The notes under the pieces: model-generated
Database searches by the model: none
Told to the model about the DNA's origin: nothing
Seen by the model: the letters and a program-made list of their open reading frames with translations, nothing else
Source of the DNA: Aselliscus stoliczkanus
Taxonomy: Eukaryota > Chordata > Mammalia > Chiroptera > Hipposideridae
Assembly (NCBI GenBank): GCA_033961575.1
Contig: CM066737.1
Location: 53,916,771 to 53,980,770, forward strand
Direction of reading: 5' to 3'
DNA: 64,000 bases
Shown: positions 47,433-59,541 of the stretch, in pieces
How the letters are laid out: each line of letters starts with the position of its first letter
Numbering within the stretch: the first letter of the stretch is position 1
Made by a program: the position numbers and the translations under genes

Positions 47433-48995
47433 TCTGGTTTATTCTTTGTGTTTGCTTTGATATAACAGATATATCCCCTAGGTCTCTCAGTCTTTTCTGG
47501 GTAAACTTATACAGTGTGAGTCCTTTATATTTGTGTTACTCAGTCTCCCTATTCTCCTGTGCTTGTATCTGAGGTGTTCCTTGTGTTGTGGGTCATCACT
47601 TGTTGAAGTTTTAGTTTTGATTACTTTTGGCTTGTCAGTAGGTGGGATTGACTCCCAGATTGATTAGCTGTGAGGATCAGCAGCGTCTGCAGTTTATGAG
47701 CTGCTGTGAGAAGATTGACCCCTCTGATGAAACTTGGACCTTATGGGTCCTAGTACCTGTAGCAACTTCCTTTTGAGTGTGACTCTTGTATGTCAAACCC
47801 AGAAATGCTCTGGTTTTATCTAAAGTTGGCCTCCGGGTATGATGATTCTTGTGTCTGTTTGTTTGGACCCACTGCTGCAGAGTGATTTTAGAGCATAACA
47901 GATCAACAAAAACAACCTCTGCATCCACCAAAGGAAACCAAATGCTCGCACAAGTAAAAAAAACCAACCATCAAACTACAGTCAACTTGTACAGAAGTAT
48001 CAAACATACTAATGAAGAAAACAAACAGAAACAAAACAATAACCACACACACAGTCATAACAGAAGAGGATACAAAATAAAATACAATATCCTAAAATAA
48101 AAAATAGAATAAACATGAGAAATCGAATAGCTATACCTAAAAAATAAAAAATAAAAATAAACTAAAATAATAATAAAAAGAGTAAGAATAAAAATTAAAA
48201 AAATAAAATTTGCAGATAAAAGGAAAAGAGGAAAAGTATAGCAGTGAGAAGAATGAATAAAATAAGGGAGAAAGTGAGGGTGGGGAAAAAAGAAAAAGAA
48301 AAGAAAGAAAAAGAAAAAGGAAAAATATATATATATATTTGTCTACACACCCATATATATGGGGATATATTCACCTATATACACCTATATATATGCCTAT
48401 ATTAAAAACTACAAAATGATAAGAATGAAATAGAAATAGAAACCAAAAACAACCAAGATAAGCAACCAATAAAGTGAAAACAAAACAGAATAAAACCAAA
48501 CAAACCAAAAATACCCATGCCAGTCTTGGCTAAAGTCCACCAAGCTCTCTTCAGTTTGTCCTCTGCTGTACAAAAATTCCTGTGTGTCTTGTGGGAACAA
48601 TAGGCCACCTGATGCATAGCGTGATCCTGGCACTGCAGGTTTGCTGTACTTGAGTGTGGTTGTGATGTGTGACGTGGTGGTTTTTACAAAGTCACTGCCT
48701 TTTTGCTTTTGCCTGTCCCAAGGCAGGCTGCACGCCCAAAGGCTCAATGAGTGTCTCTGGGTACCCTTTCGGTTGACAGTGTGCCTCCACAGCCGCGGGT
48801 GCGGGCTGCACCTCACACGTCTCACCGCCTTCTTCCCCTACTCGCCCGGCCTGACCACCTTCCAGCAATCATTGTGTGAAACTCTTAGTTGCTCTGTGTG
48901 ATGAGTAGATGTCTCTTTGAAGCGTATTAGAAGTTCAAATTGGGGATATTTCCAGGGGAGATTTCATGGAGCCCTCCTCACAGCTGCCATCTTGC
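47433..48995 (-). promoter_or_regulatory. L1-E 5' UTR with an A-rich inserted segment
   Basis: The flanks align with L1-1 (GGCTAAAGTCCACCAAGCTC; AGCCGCGGGTGCGGGCTGCA). 47,860-48,518 is an A-rich, plus-strand-purine segment absent from L1-1. The GC monomers of L1-1 are missing here. Confidence 0.75.
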
Positions 48996-49014
48996 CCCCC
49001 TCTGCTTTTGTTAA

Positions 49015-49400
49015 TTTATTTTTAAAATAACAGCTTTATTGAAATGTAATTCACAGAACATATACTTGTAATTCACCTATTTTAAGTAGGTAATTCAATT
49101 GTTTTTTGTATATTCAGAGTGGTGCAGTCATCTTCAGAATCTAATTTTGGAACATTTTATCATACCATAAAGAAACGCTATAGGGCCAGCCGAGTGGCAC
49201 GGTGGTTAAGCGCTGGCTTGGGAAGCCAGCGGCCCTGGTTTGTGTCCCACATAAGAGGGCCAGTGACACTGCCCTCAAAAAAAATGTCTAATTATATTTA
49301 TTGGGCTGATATTCATTAGAAAAATTATATAGATTTGAAGTGTACAATTTTGTAATACAGCATCTATATATTGCATTGTGCATTCACCATGCAGATTATC
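49015..49400. mobile_element. Ancient L1 fragments around a SINE
   Basis: 49,025-49,160 (ACAGCTTTATTGAAATGTAA) is an old L1M-type tail. 49,290-49,395 (ATTTATTGGGCTGATATTCA) is a minus-strand L1 tail. The short SINE between them is listed separately. Confidence 0.65.
49183..49284 (+). mobile_element. Short tRNA-derived SINE
   Basis: GGGCCAGCCGAGTGGCACGG to CTGCCCTC plus an A8 tail. Confidence 0.93.
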
Positions 49401-49680
49401 TTAATGATGTGGTCTTTCCACAGAAGACTGACAATCTCAGTTAATCCACATTAAAGGAGCAGGAAGATATGGGGGCAAAAAAAGAAAAACAGCTTCATTT
49501 TGCTGCATGTGTCTCTCCAGATTTCCCAGCACCGTTTATTTTAATAGACTGTCTTTACCTCAATGTAAATTCTTGCTTCCATTGTCAGATTAAATGACCA
49601 TATAGGCATGAATTTATACCTGGGCTCTCTATTCTGTTCCATTTATCTATGTTTCTGTGTTTATGCCCATACCATGCTGT

Positions 49681-49799
49681 GTTTTTTTTTGTTTTTTTTT
49701 TTTTTTGAGGGCAGTGTCACTGGCCCTCATATGTGGGACCGAACCGGGGCCGCTGGCTTCCCAAGCCAGCGCTTAACCACCGCGCCGCTCGGCCGGCCC
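49681..49799 (-). mobile_element. Short tRNA-derived SINE, near-consensus
   Basis: Flanked by an exact 12-bp duplication ATACCATGCTGT (49,669-49,680 and 49,802-49,813). The head CGCTCGGCCGGCCC and box B GAACCGGGGCC are intact, suggesting one of the youngest copies. Confidence 0.95.
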
Positions 49800-50926
49800 T
49801 AATACCATGCTGTTTTGATTACTATTGTCTTGTAGTATGATTTGATGTCACATATCATGATACCTCCTACTTTGTTCTTATTTCTCAAGATAGCATTGGC
49901 TATTTGTTTTTTTTATGGTTCCATATAAATTTTAGGATTATATGTTATGTTTCTCTGAAAAATGTCATTGGTAATTTGATAAGAATTGCATTGAATATAT
50001 ATTGTTTAGGCTGTATGGACATTTTCACTATATTCATTTTTCCTATCCATGAGCATGGTATGTGTTTCCATTTATTTGTATCTTCTTGTATTTCTTTCTT
50101 CAGTGTCATAGTTTTCTGAATACAGGTCTTTTACTTCTTTGGTTAATTCTACTCCTAAGTATTTTATAGTTTTCAAAGCAATTGTAAATGGGACTGTTTT
50201 GTTAATTTCTCCTTCTGATTGTTTATTATTGGTGTATACAAATGCAACAGATTTCAGAATATTAATTTTGTATCCTGCTATACTACTAAATTTATTTATC
50301 AGTTCTAATAGTTTTTTGGTGGAATCTTTTGGGGTCTTTCTATATAGTATCATGTCATCTGCGTATAAAGACAATGTTACTTCCTCCTTACCAATTTGGA
50401 TGCATTTTATTTCGCTTTCTTGTCTGATTGCTGTAGTTAGAACTTCCAGAACTATGTTGAATAAAAGTAGAGAAAGTGGGCAACCTTATCTTGTTCCTGT
50501 TCTTAAGGGGAATGGTTTTAGCTTTTCCCCATTGAGTATGATGTTAGCTGTGGGCTTATCCTCCTTATGCCAAATAGAAAAATAAATTGAAAATGGATTA
50601 ATGACTTAAATGTAAGATCTGAAACCATAAAATTCCTAGAAGAAAACATAGGAAGTAAATTTGCAGACATTATCCTTAGTAATATTTTTACTGATATATC
50701 CCCGTGGCAAAGGAAGTAAGAGAAAAAACAAACATATGAGATTGCATCAAATTAAAACGTTTTTTTCACAGCAAAGGAAACCATCAAAAAAAAGGCATCC
50801 TACTGAATGGGAGAAGATATTTATCAATGATACATCTAATAAGGGGTTAATATCCAAAATTTATTTAAAAAGTCTTTCAACTAAACATCAAAAAAACAAA
50901 CAACCCAATTAAAAATTGGGCAGAAG

Positions 50927-51034
50927 AGGGCCGGCCAAGTGGCGCGGTGGTTAAGAACTGGCTTGGGAAGCCAGCTGCCCTGGTGCGGTCCCACATGTGA
51001 GGGCCAGTGACATTGCCCTCAAAAATAAATAAAT
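50927..51034 (+). mobile_element. Short tRNA-derived SINE
   Basis: GGGCCGGCCAAGTGGCGCGG head and (AAAT)n tail. Flanked by AAAATTGGGCAGA and AAAAATGGGCAGA. Confidence 0.93.
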
Positions 51035-52289
51035 AAAAAATGGGCAGAGGAAATGAAGAGATATTTTTCTAAGGAGGACATATAGATGGCCAACAAACAT
51101 ACGAATAAATGCTCAACCTCACTAATCATTAGAGAAATGCAAATAAAAACCACAATGAGATACCACCTCACTCAGGTAAGAATGGCTATCACCAATAAAT
51201 CAACAAACAACAAGTTCTGGTGAAGATGTGCAGAAACGGGAACCCTTGTGCACTGTTGGTGGGGTTGCAGATTGGTGCAGCCATTATGGAAATCAGTATG
51301 GAGGTATCTCAAAAAACTGGAAATGGAACTACCTGATGACCCACTCTTATGCATCTATCCAGAGAAATCCAAGACGCTAATTTGGAAAAAATATATGCAC
51401 CCCTATGTTTTTTGCAGCACTATTCACCATAGCCAAGACATGGAAACAACCGAAATGCCCATCGGTACATCGGTAGACAACTGCATTAAGAAACTGTGGT
51501 ACATTTGTACAATGGGGTATTACTCACCCATAAAGAATGAGGAAATCTCACCATTTGCAATGATATGGATGAACATAGAGAATATTATGCTAAATGAAAT
51601 AAGTCAGATGGAGAAATATGAATACCATATGATCTCACTTATATTTGGAATCTAACGAATAGAACAAATGAACAAACTAATCAGAAACAGTCTCAGAGAT
51701 ATAGAGAAAAAATTGAGGGTTGATAGATAGGAGGGGGGTGTGGATGGGGGAGAGGGTGAGGGCATTAGAAAGCACAAATTGGTAACACACAAGATTGCCA
51801 TGGGAATATGAAAGACAGTTTGAGAAATATAATCAATAATGTTGTAAAGATTTTGTAGGGTATCCAATGGGTACTTGTCTTATTAGGGAGACCACTTCAT
51901 GGATGGTGTAGATGCCTGGCCACTGCACTGTACACCTGAAGATGAAGCTGAATAACAATGAATGTCAACTATACTTTAAAATATAGTCACAGGATGGACT
52001 ATAGTACAGCATAGGGAATAGTTAATGGAATTGTAACCGCTATGTATGATATCAGAAGGGTAGTAGATTGGGGGAGGGATTATCACTTTGTGAGGGGTGA
52101 AAATGTCTAACTATTCCATTATTTTGTACACCTGAAACTAATTTAAAATTTTTTTTAAATTATATAGGCCATCAGACTCCTTTTAGGCTATAAGCCATAA
52201 AACAGTCCTTAGGCCACCAAAATTCTATAGACAAGAACCAGACTGAGAAAAACGCATACCCCCAAGGAAGACATATTTCATAATGCTCA

Positions 52290-52755
52290 TTTCAGATATA
52301 AGTGAGGAAGGTAACAGAAAGAGAATGTGAAGAAAAATCATGGGCCCACAGAGAACAAAGAACAAAATAAATGGTACAGAGAAAAGAATCCTTGAAAGTA
52401 GCCCAAACCATGCTACAAACTGTGTTATGAGCTACATTCCAAATCACTAATTGTCTCTCGGTTTCCCTCCAAATTTCTGTTTGAGAAGTAGAAATCACAG
52501 CAAAGTCAATACCAGAACTACAGCTTGTATTGCTAGTTGTCAAAAAATCAAACTCTGAACCACCAAGCGACTACTTTATGAAGTCATATGAGCATACAGT
52601 GATATGGCAGCCATCTGTAAGCCAAAAGAAGAGGACTCTGGCACTTTGATTTTAGATTTCTCGGTCTCAAGAACTGTGAGAAGTAAATTTCTATTGTTTA
52701 TGTTACCCAGTCAATGGAATTTTGTTATGGCAGCCCATGCTAAGACATCCAGTTA
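52290..52755 (+). mobile_element. MLT1/MST-like solo LTR fossil (ERVL-MaLR)
   Basis: The 3' end GAACTGTGAGAAGTAAATTT, GTTACCCAGTCAATGG and TGTTATGGCAGCCCATGCTA-AGACA follow the mammalian MaLR LTR terminus. The left boundary is uncertain. There is no internal coding sequence. Confidence 0.6.
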
Positions 52756-54887
52756 GACACACATCAGTTGCAGTGACTGGAGCAACTTTGCCACCAGTTA
52801 ATACAATTGGACTTTGGCAGCCACCTGAATTCCAGTCAACCATTGGGTATCAGTTTTGGGCTATGTAATAGTGGTGTTTGGTGTTTATTTTCACTAATAG
52901 AAAAAGTACTAAGTGCATTGGTTAGGAGTTTTTGAAAAGAAAATCACAATTTCATTAACAATTTTGATTTAATTGGTGCAGAAACAAACATAATAATATC
53001 AAGAATGTATCATATGTTTTACCCCATGCAATCTTCAAAAGAAGGTTAAATTAAAATTAATAAAAATTTCTATTATTGGGGGATTTGTGAGTATTCAATG
53101 AAACAATACACAATTGGTTACCAAAGTGCCCAGTCTGAATCATTAAATAAATGTCAATAATGATCACTTAATATTATTATAATATTTAATATTTTTAATA
53201 ACCTTTTTTAAAAATGAAAAAATTGGGCCAGCTGAGTGGCGTGGTGGTTAAGAGCTGGCTTGGGACGCCAGTGGTCCTGGTTTGGATCCCACATTTGAGG
53301 GCCAGTGACACTGCCCTCTTAACAAAAAAAAGAGAAAAAATTGACACATACAGAATACTTGTCTTTTTGACATCCTACATAAAGTGAGTGAAATAAATTT
53401 GTTTCTACATGTTTTGATGTAGTGTGTTTTCCTAATCAACATTTAATGAAAACAATTGTTCTCATTGTATAATATATTGTCTTACATAAAAATATAGAGG
53501 CAATCTTATGTTCCATAGCTATGCATTAACAAAATTAAATGCAATGTATCCTAATATTAAAGTCTTCCTTATGGTCTAACAAACATACAAGTATATCGAC
53601 ACTTAATGGAAGGAGCTAAAATATTTTGTGTAGTATGTTGGTATGTGCATATGTTTGTATATTTGTGTGTGGTTATGGAAAAGATGGTTCTAATTTTAAC
53701 TAACAAGAATTACTTATAGTATTTACTCTCTTTTAGGTAGGTAGTTTGTAAACAATAAGTTAACATATTATAAATTTTTTTGTTAGATACGGAATGCTAT
53801 GGAATTATATCATAATACCTCTTGCTCATCTTCCGTTTTGGATTCCTAAAGCATTTTAATTTATCATCTCATTCGATCCTCACAACAAATTTATGGTACA
53901 GGTTAATAGTGGTTTCCAAACCATGCATTTGTTATGATAATGAAATGCGTTAAATTTCACGAAGTTCCTAAGCCCACTGCATGCAAGTTAAGAAAAAAGG
54001 AAATATTTATCCTTTTTATACTTTTTTTTAAATCATTGTCATCTCCATTTCTACTATTGATATTGCTCTTAATGCAAGCTGTATTACTTATACTGACAGT
54101 AAGTTCTTTGATCTCCTGCTAACATGTGGGAAGTTCTCATGCACTAAATGATTTATTGAACATCTTACAAGTTGTTTACATATGCACATAATGTTCTGTT
54201 TAACTTCCGTATCAAATGCATAACTATTGAATAATAAAGAAATATTTAGTAATCTCCCCTATAGATCTTTACCACTATGTGTTAATTTTAAGATTCTGTT
54301 TATCTTTTAACATCATAGCTATAGATAGATATAGATATAGATACAGATACAGATATATATGTCAATGGTGAGTTGAATTTCTTTTCATTTAAAAGGAAAC
54401 ATACTATGCCTATAGTTATGCAACACCTTTTCTCCCCAGAGTACCCCATAAGCATTTGTAGTGGGGTATATACATATTATATATTCCAACTTGTACATAT
54501 TAATTAATTGAATGATATTTTCTGGTTAGAACTTAGAAGCTTCTAAGTTGATCCATTTCATGTGTTCTCTTCTATTAAACATTGCATCATTATTTTAGTG
54601 TTCAACCCATCGCTTTAATAATTTCATTATAGGTTGATCATATGATTTGGTGATCATATAATTTGGTGATCTAATAAGTGTGTCTTATTATGTCCTTTTC
54701 AAGGTGAATCTAGTTGGATATCCCTTGGTTAATATCAAATGAAGATTTTAAGTCATGCTTGTCAAGGTGGTAATTTGGATAAGGAAATCAGTAGTGCGAT
54801 TTAGAAATTACTTGACATTTTTCGTGGTCCCACAGACAATGAGTAGTGTGAATTCATTTGTAGCTTTAAGATAGAATGAATTTCCCT
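52756..54887. other. Intergenic, no gene seen
   Basis: AT-rich. Contains a short SINE (53,224-53,338), a MIR-like piece near 53,860 (CATTCGATCCTCACAACAAA) and an ATAG-type microsatellite at 54,316-54,358. Confidence 0.55.
53224..53338 (+). mobile_element. Short tRNA-derived SINE
   Basis: GGGCCAGCTGAGTGGCGTGG to CACTGCCCTC. Flanked by GAAAAAATTG and GAAAAAATTG. Confidence 0.92.
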
Positions 54888-55148
54888 AATCAAATTATTT
54901 TTTATTAGTTTCAGATGTACAAAGCAGCATAATAGTTAGACATTTATACCCCTCAGAAAGTGATAATCCTCCTCTCCCAAACTACTACCCCCTCTGACTC
55001 TTATATAACTGTAAAAATACCTTTGACTACCTTCCTTATGCTATACTCCACACAGAATGGGGAATATAATCAACAACATTGTAAAGATTATGTAAGGTGC
55101 CAGATGGGTACTGGACTGGATCACTTCATAGACTGTGTAGATGCATGA
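54888..55148 (-). mobile_element. L1 3' end with inverted upstream part
   Basis: 54,888-55,054 is the L1 tail in minus orientation (TTATTAGTTTCAGATGTACA). 55,055-55,148 is an upstream piece of the same 3' UTR in plus orientation (GGGAATATAATCAACAACAT). This is consistent with twin priming. Confidence 0.75.
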
Positions 55149-55163
55149 CCTAATCAAATTCTT

Positions 55164-55616
55164 TTTTTTTAAAGATTTTATTGGGGAATTGGGGGAGGGT
55201 AACTAACAGCGTTGGGGAATCGGGGAAGGGGAACAGACAAGTTGCTGTATTCTTGTTCTTCAGTCTAGTTGCGGAGGACGTTGCTTCACTGGCCCATGTT
55301 GGTATCATCATTGCGTTCTTCCCGGGTGAGGCAGCTCGGTCGCTGGCCTCTGGATGGTCGCTCACCACAGCTATTGGCAGCTCACGTTGGCTGCCGACTA
55401 CTCATGCAGGCTGCCTGCCACTCACTGTAGCCTATGACAGCCCACTGCAGCAGGGGCTGCAGCCCATACCATCACCGGGGCTCGCACAGCTCAGCTCCAG
55501 GTGGAGCTGTTGTTAGCTGTAGAGGGCAGTGTCACTGGCCCTCATATGTGGGATCCAAACCGGGGCTGCTGGCATCCCAAAACCAGCTCTTAACCAATGC
55601 GCCACTCGGCCGGCCC
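55164..55616 (-). mobile_element. Composite long SINE (about 455 bp)
   Basis: In sense orientation: short-SINE tRNA head (about 100 bp), a CA/CTG-rich body with repeated GGCAGC/GAGC motifs, and a tail ending CTGTT..CCCCAATAAAATCTTTAAA. Exact 14-bp duplication CTAATCAAATTCTT at 55,150-55,163 and 55,617-55,630 proves it moved as one unit. Confidence 0.9.
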
Positions 55617-55844
55617 CTAATCAAATTCTTAAAGGAAGCTATTGTTCATTGACATAGCCTAGGCAAAAGCAAGAAAAAACATTGTATATTTCATAGCTCT
55701 CTCTTAGTCAAAATTAGTTTAATGATTCCTTAATATTTAAAATGTTCTCTATTTTCAATAATACCCCAATCAACCCATAACTAAATCAGCCAAAGTGTTT
55801 TATATTGACAGGTTGGAGCGTGCGTGTATTTAAAAATTGATTTG

Positions 55845-55945
55845 GGGCCAGCAGAGTGGCATTGTGGTTAAGAGCTAACTTGGGATGCCAGTGGCCCCGG
55901 TTCGGGTCCCACGTATGAGGGCCAGTGACACTGCCCTCAAAAAAT
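55845..55945 (+). mobile_element. Short tRNA-derived SINE
   Basis: Exact 12-bp duplication AAAATTGATTTG at 55,833-55,844 and 55,946-55,957. Confidence 0.95.
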
Positions 55946-56041
55946 AAAATTGATTTGCTTGTGTGCATTTTGTAATCTGGTATATTCTCTGAACAATACT
56001 CTATGGATATCAATTGTAGGCAGAGTTTGATTTAATATTTT

Positions 56042-56738
56042 TTTATTTATATATATTTTTAATTAGCTTCAGGTGTACAACAAGTGCAATAGTTATACTT
56101 TTTACCCCTCAAAGTGAAAACCTCCCTCCCCCAGTTCTCCCCTCCCACTCCTCCCCCCATATCATACTATCTATTACAATTCCTTTCACTCCCTTCCACC
56201 ATATAATCCACATCCCGTGACTGTCTATATATTCAATTACAGTTGGCATACAATATTATACAACATGAATTTCAGGTATACAGTGCAGTGATCAAGCCTC
56301 TACTCCATCCATGAAGTGGTCTCCCTAACAAAACATGTGACCATCTGACACCCCACAAAATTTTAACAACATTATATTCCCCGAACTGTCTTTCATAACC
56401 CTGTGACAATACTGTAGTTACCTATTTATGCTGTCTAATCCTTTCCCCTTCTCCCTCATCCCCACCCCCCTCCCAACTAGAAACCCTGTTTTTCCTCTAT
56501 ATCTATGAGACTGTTTCTGTTTCTTATGCGCATTCATTCAGTTTTTCAAATTCCACATATCAGTGAGATCATGTGGTATTTGTCTTTCTCCGACTGACTT
56601 AATTCACTCAACATAGTAGTCTCTAGGTCCCTCCATATCGTTGCAAATGGTACAATTTCATTCTTCTTTATAGCGGAGTAATACTCCATTGTATAAATGT
56701 ACCACAGTTTCTTAAGCCAGTCATCTACCGATGGGCAT
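56042..56738 (-). mobile_element. 5'-truncated L1 3' end (697 bp)
   Basis: L1 3' UTR and ORF2 terminus in minus orientation. Exact 16-bp duplication TTTGATTTAATATTTT at 56,026-56,041 and 56,739-56,754. Confidence 0.95.
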
Positions 56739-57050
56739 TTTGATTTAATATTTTAAAATGTATCTTTTTAGTCATGGTGAAGGCATTTAAGGTTTCATTT
56801 TGACTTGAAGATTTAAATTTATTTTTTCCCTCAGTAAATGCCAAAATGTTATGTGCCATATGAACTACCAATTTAGTTATAGAAAACTAAGCCAAGATTA
56901 CCTTGTGTGGATTACACTTATCCACTGATAATTGTAATCATTTAGGACCTAGTATGGCAAATTCTCCACATTTCTCTTTCTCTTTGTGGTATGCTTCATT
57001 AACATTATCAATTTACACTTGAAGGTAAACATTAAAAGTGTTTTTATCAA

Positions 57051-57504
57051 GGGCTGGCCAAGTGGTGCGTTGGTTAAGAGCTGGCTTGGGACGCCAGCGG
57101 CCCTGGTTCGGATCCCATAGATGAGGACCAGTGACACTGCCCTCTATGGATAAGAAGGTGAACAACAGCTCCACCTGGAGCTGGGCTGCTGTGAGTCCTC
57201 GGGATGGTATAGCTGCAGCCTCTGCTGCAGTGGGCTGCCATAGGCTACAGTGAGTAGCCAGCAGCCAGAGTCAGTGGCTGGCAGCTGGTGTGAGCTGCCA
57301 AGAGCCACTGTGAGCAGCCGTCCAAAGGCCAGCAACTAAGCTGCCTCACCGGGAAGAGTGGAATGACAATACTAACATGGGCCAGTGATGCAATGTCCTC
57401 CAAAACTAAACTGAAGAACAAAAGGACAGCAACTTGTCTGTTCCCCTTCCCTGGTTCTCCAATGCTGTTCCCCTCCCCCAATTCCTCAATAAAATCTTTT
57501 AAAA
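57051..57504 (+). mobile_element. Composite long SINE (about 455 bp)
   Basis: GGGCTGGCCAAGTGGTGCGT head, CACTGCCCTCTATGG junction, body, and CAATAAAATCTTTTAAA tail. Exact 17-bp duplication AAAAGTGTTTTTATCAA at 57,034-57,050 and 57,505-57,521. Confidence 0.93.
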
Positions 57505-57597
57505 AAAAGTGTTTTTATCAAAATTCCTATAAAATAATATTGAGAGTGTTACTAAATATGAGTACTAAATATGAGAGAAAATAACAATGCTACAGTA

Positions 57598-57871
57598 TAG
57601 GGTGAGGCTGATCAGTCGCTGGCCTCTGGACAACCGCTCACAGTGGCTTTTGCAGCTCACACCTGCTGCCAGCCTATGGCAGCCCACTGCAACAGGGGCT
57701 GCAGCTATACCGTTCCGGGGACTCACAGCAGCCCACCTCCAGGTGGAGCTGTTGTTCACCATCTTAGCTGTAGAGAGCAGTGTCACTGGCCCTCATATGT
57801 TGGATCCGAACTGGGGCCACTGGCGTCCCAACCAGCTCTTAACCACCACGCCACTTGGCCAGCTCTTATCT
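57598..57871 (-). mobile_element. Composite long SINE, 3' part missing
   Basis: Head and body are present (CCTCCAGGTGGAGCTGTTGT, TAGAGAGCAGTGTCACTGGC). The 3' third and poly-A are missing at the left edge (GGTGAGGCTGATCAGTCGCT). Confidence 0.85.
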
Positions 57872-59008
57872 TTTATGTTAAGTAGCCAGTTATGTAACCC
57901 TTTCAATTTTGTGTGTATCTGTCTTACGGGAACATTATCCTATTTCCTGGAGTGTTTTGCCTAAATTCTTATTTCCATAGTTTTTGCTCAATGATTACTG
58001 CTGTTGCACGGGGAAGAGAATAGTTTTCCCCCTTTACTTTTTTCTGCCCACCTTTAACTATATATGGTTGCCAACATATTTCACATACTCCTAGTAGAAA
58101 ATAATAGCTTTATATTTTATGAGTTGTTGTAGTAAATACATCCTCATTCTATATCATAGTCGGTGAGTTACAAGGGGCAGCCTCAATTCTGAGAACTCTT
58201 CTTTCCCATAATGGATTGAAATGGCTTTACTGCCAGCCCCACAAAGTTTTCCAATCCTCAAATTGAAACAATAACCGCAGACCTCTTGATATACAGGAAA
58301 ACAACTAAATAGTGATAGTGAATTACTGCTAATAGAAGTGGAAAATAAAATACACACTTTGGGTTAAGTAGGTGTGAATATGAAATGAACATGTCACAAT
58401 TATTTATTTAGGTATGGAGTTTTGCATTGTGATAATATAATTAATTAATTTTTTCTGTTGCTTTTCAAGTTCCAAAAGTATCTACTCATATTGTCTCATT
58501 AATCCTCACAACAAGCCTGTCTTTGAATTAGTAAAAGTTTCAGTGACACAGGTTTGTCGAGGGTCAAAAGAAATAATCCCCTAAGAGCTCCAGAGACATT
58601 GCATGCTTGATAAGTCACACTTATGCAATATAACTACGCTTTCTCTTTCTCCTCTTAGTAGAAGCAGTAGTACAAAAATCTTGCTACTACTAACTTGATT
58701 AGTAAAAGTGCGAGCACATTTATTAAACACTTTTATTAGGTGGGTAATCTGGTAGTCAGCGATGGGAACAACTTTCCTTATAGTTGATAACTTTGCCAGA
58801 CAAAATTCAGACAGAAGCAATAAACATGGGTGATGAAGAGTCAGTGTTAATCTGCACTAATAATAACTTTTCAAAAAAATTTCATTTTGTGTAAGGAATT
58901 TCTGAATAGAATAACTTTGTATTGAATTTGGGTTGATGGTTGTGAAAATGAATATGGTGACAATATATTCACTTAAGTATATTTTTCATATTTTATGTAA
59001 CAGAAACA
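57872..59008. other. Intergenic, no gene seen
   Basis: AT-rich unique sequence with a MIR-like piece at about 58,445-58,590 (TGTCTCATTAATCCTCACAA). Confidence 0.5.
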
Positions 59009-59010
59009 TT

Positions 59011-59053
<43 letters not shown>

Positions 59054-59155
59054 CTTTTTGAGGGCAGTGTTACTAGCCTTCATATATGGGATCCAAAACA
59101 GGGCTGCCAGTGTCTCAAGCCAGCTCTTAACCACTGCGCCACTCAGCCGGCCCCA
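59009..59155 (-). mobile_element. Short tRNA-derived SINE with long (TTTA)n tail
   Basis: (TTTA)n at 59,009-59,053, then TTGAGGGCAGTGTTACTAGC to CACTCAGCCGGCCCC. CATTTTATTTA is repeated on both sides. Confidence 0.92.
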
Positions 59156-59159
59156 TTTT

Positions 59160-59539
59160 ATTTATTTTTTAAAGATTCTTATTAAAATATAGCTAACATA
59201 CAATGTTACATTAGTTTCACATGTACACAATAGTTATTCAACATTTAAATACCTAAAGATGTGATCACTGTAAGCCCAGCAACCATTTGACACTGTACTA
59301 TGCTGTCACAATATTATTGACCATATTCCCCATGCTGTACATTACATCCCCATGATTTATTTGTTTTATATCTGGAAATTTGGACCTCTTATTCCCCTTA
59401 ACCATTCCCCACCATTTAATTTTTCAATTACAGTTGACATTAGATATTACTTTGTATTAGTTTCAGATATACAACATAGTGGTCAGACATTTGTATAATT
59501 TAAGAAGTGACCTCCCTGATTAGTCAAGTGCCCACCTGG
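59160..59539 (-). mobile_element. Old L1 3' UTR
   Basis: Minus-strand tail (TTAGTTTCACATGTACACAA, TATTCCCCATGCTGTACATT) ending at the TA where a mariner element inserted. Confidence 0.7.
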
Positions 59540-59541
59540 TA

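Larger units (their letters stand above)
42175..48995 (-). mobile_element. L1-E: near full-length LINE-1
   Basis: About 6.8 kb, minus orientation. It ends at the 5' side with GGGGGGCAAGATGGCAGCTG on the minus strand. Very similar to L1-1 across the ORFs but with a different 5' UTR architecture. A loose TTAATTT..TTTTAAA motif flanks it (about 42,178 and 49,012), a weak candidate target-site duplication. Confidence 0.93.
49490..52155 (+). mobile_element. L1 with inverted 5' portion (twin priming)
   Basis: 49,490-50,560 is minus-strand ORF2 (reverse transcriptase; intact [11 protein letters not shown] at about 50,370). 50,572-52,155 is plus strand and picks up where the inverted part stops (AAAATGGATTAATGACTTAA), running through the C-terminal zinc-like region ([20 protein letters not shown]) and SLIFGI to the 3' UTR. 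The two halves are consecutive in L1. Many stops. Interrupted by two SINEs. Confidence 0.88.
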
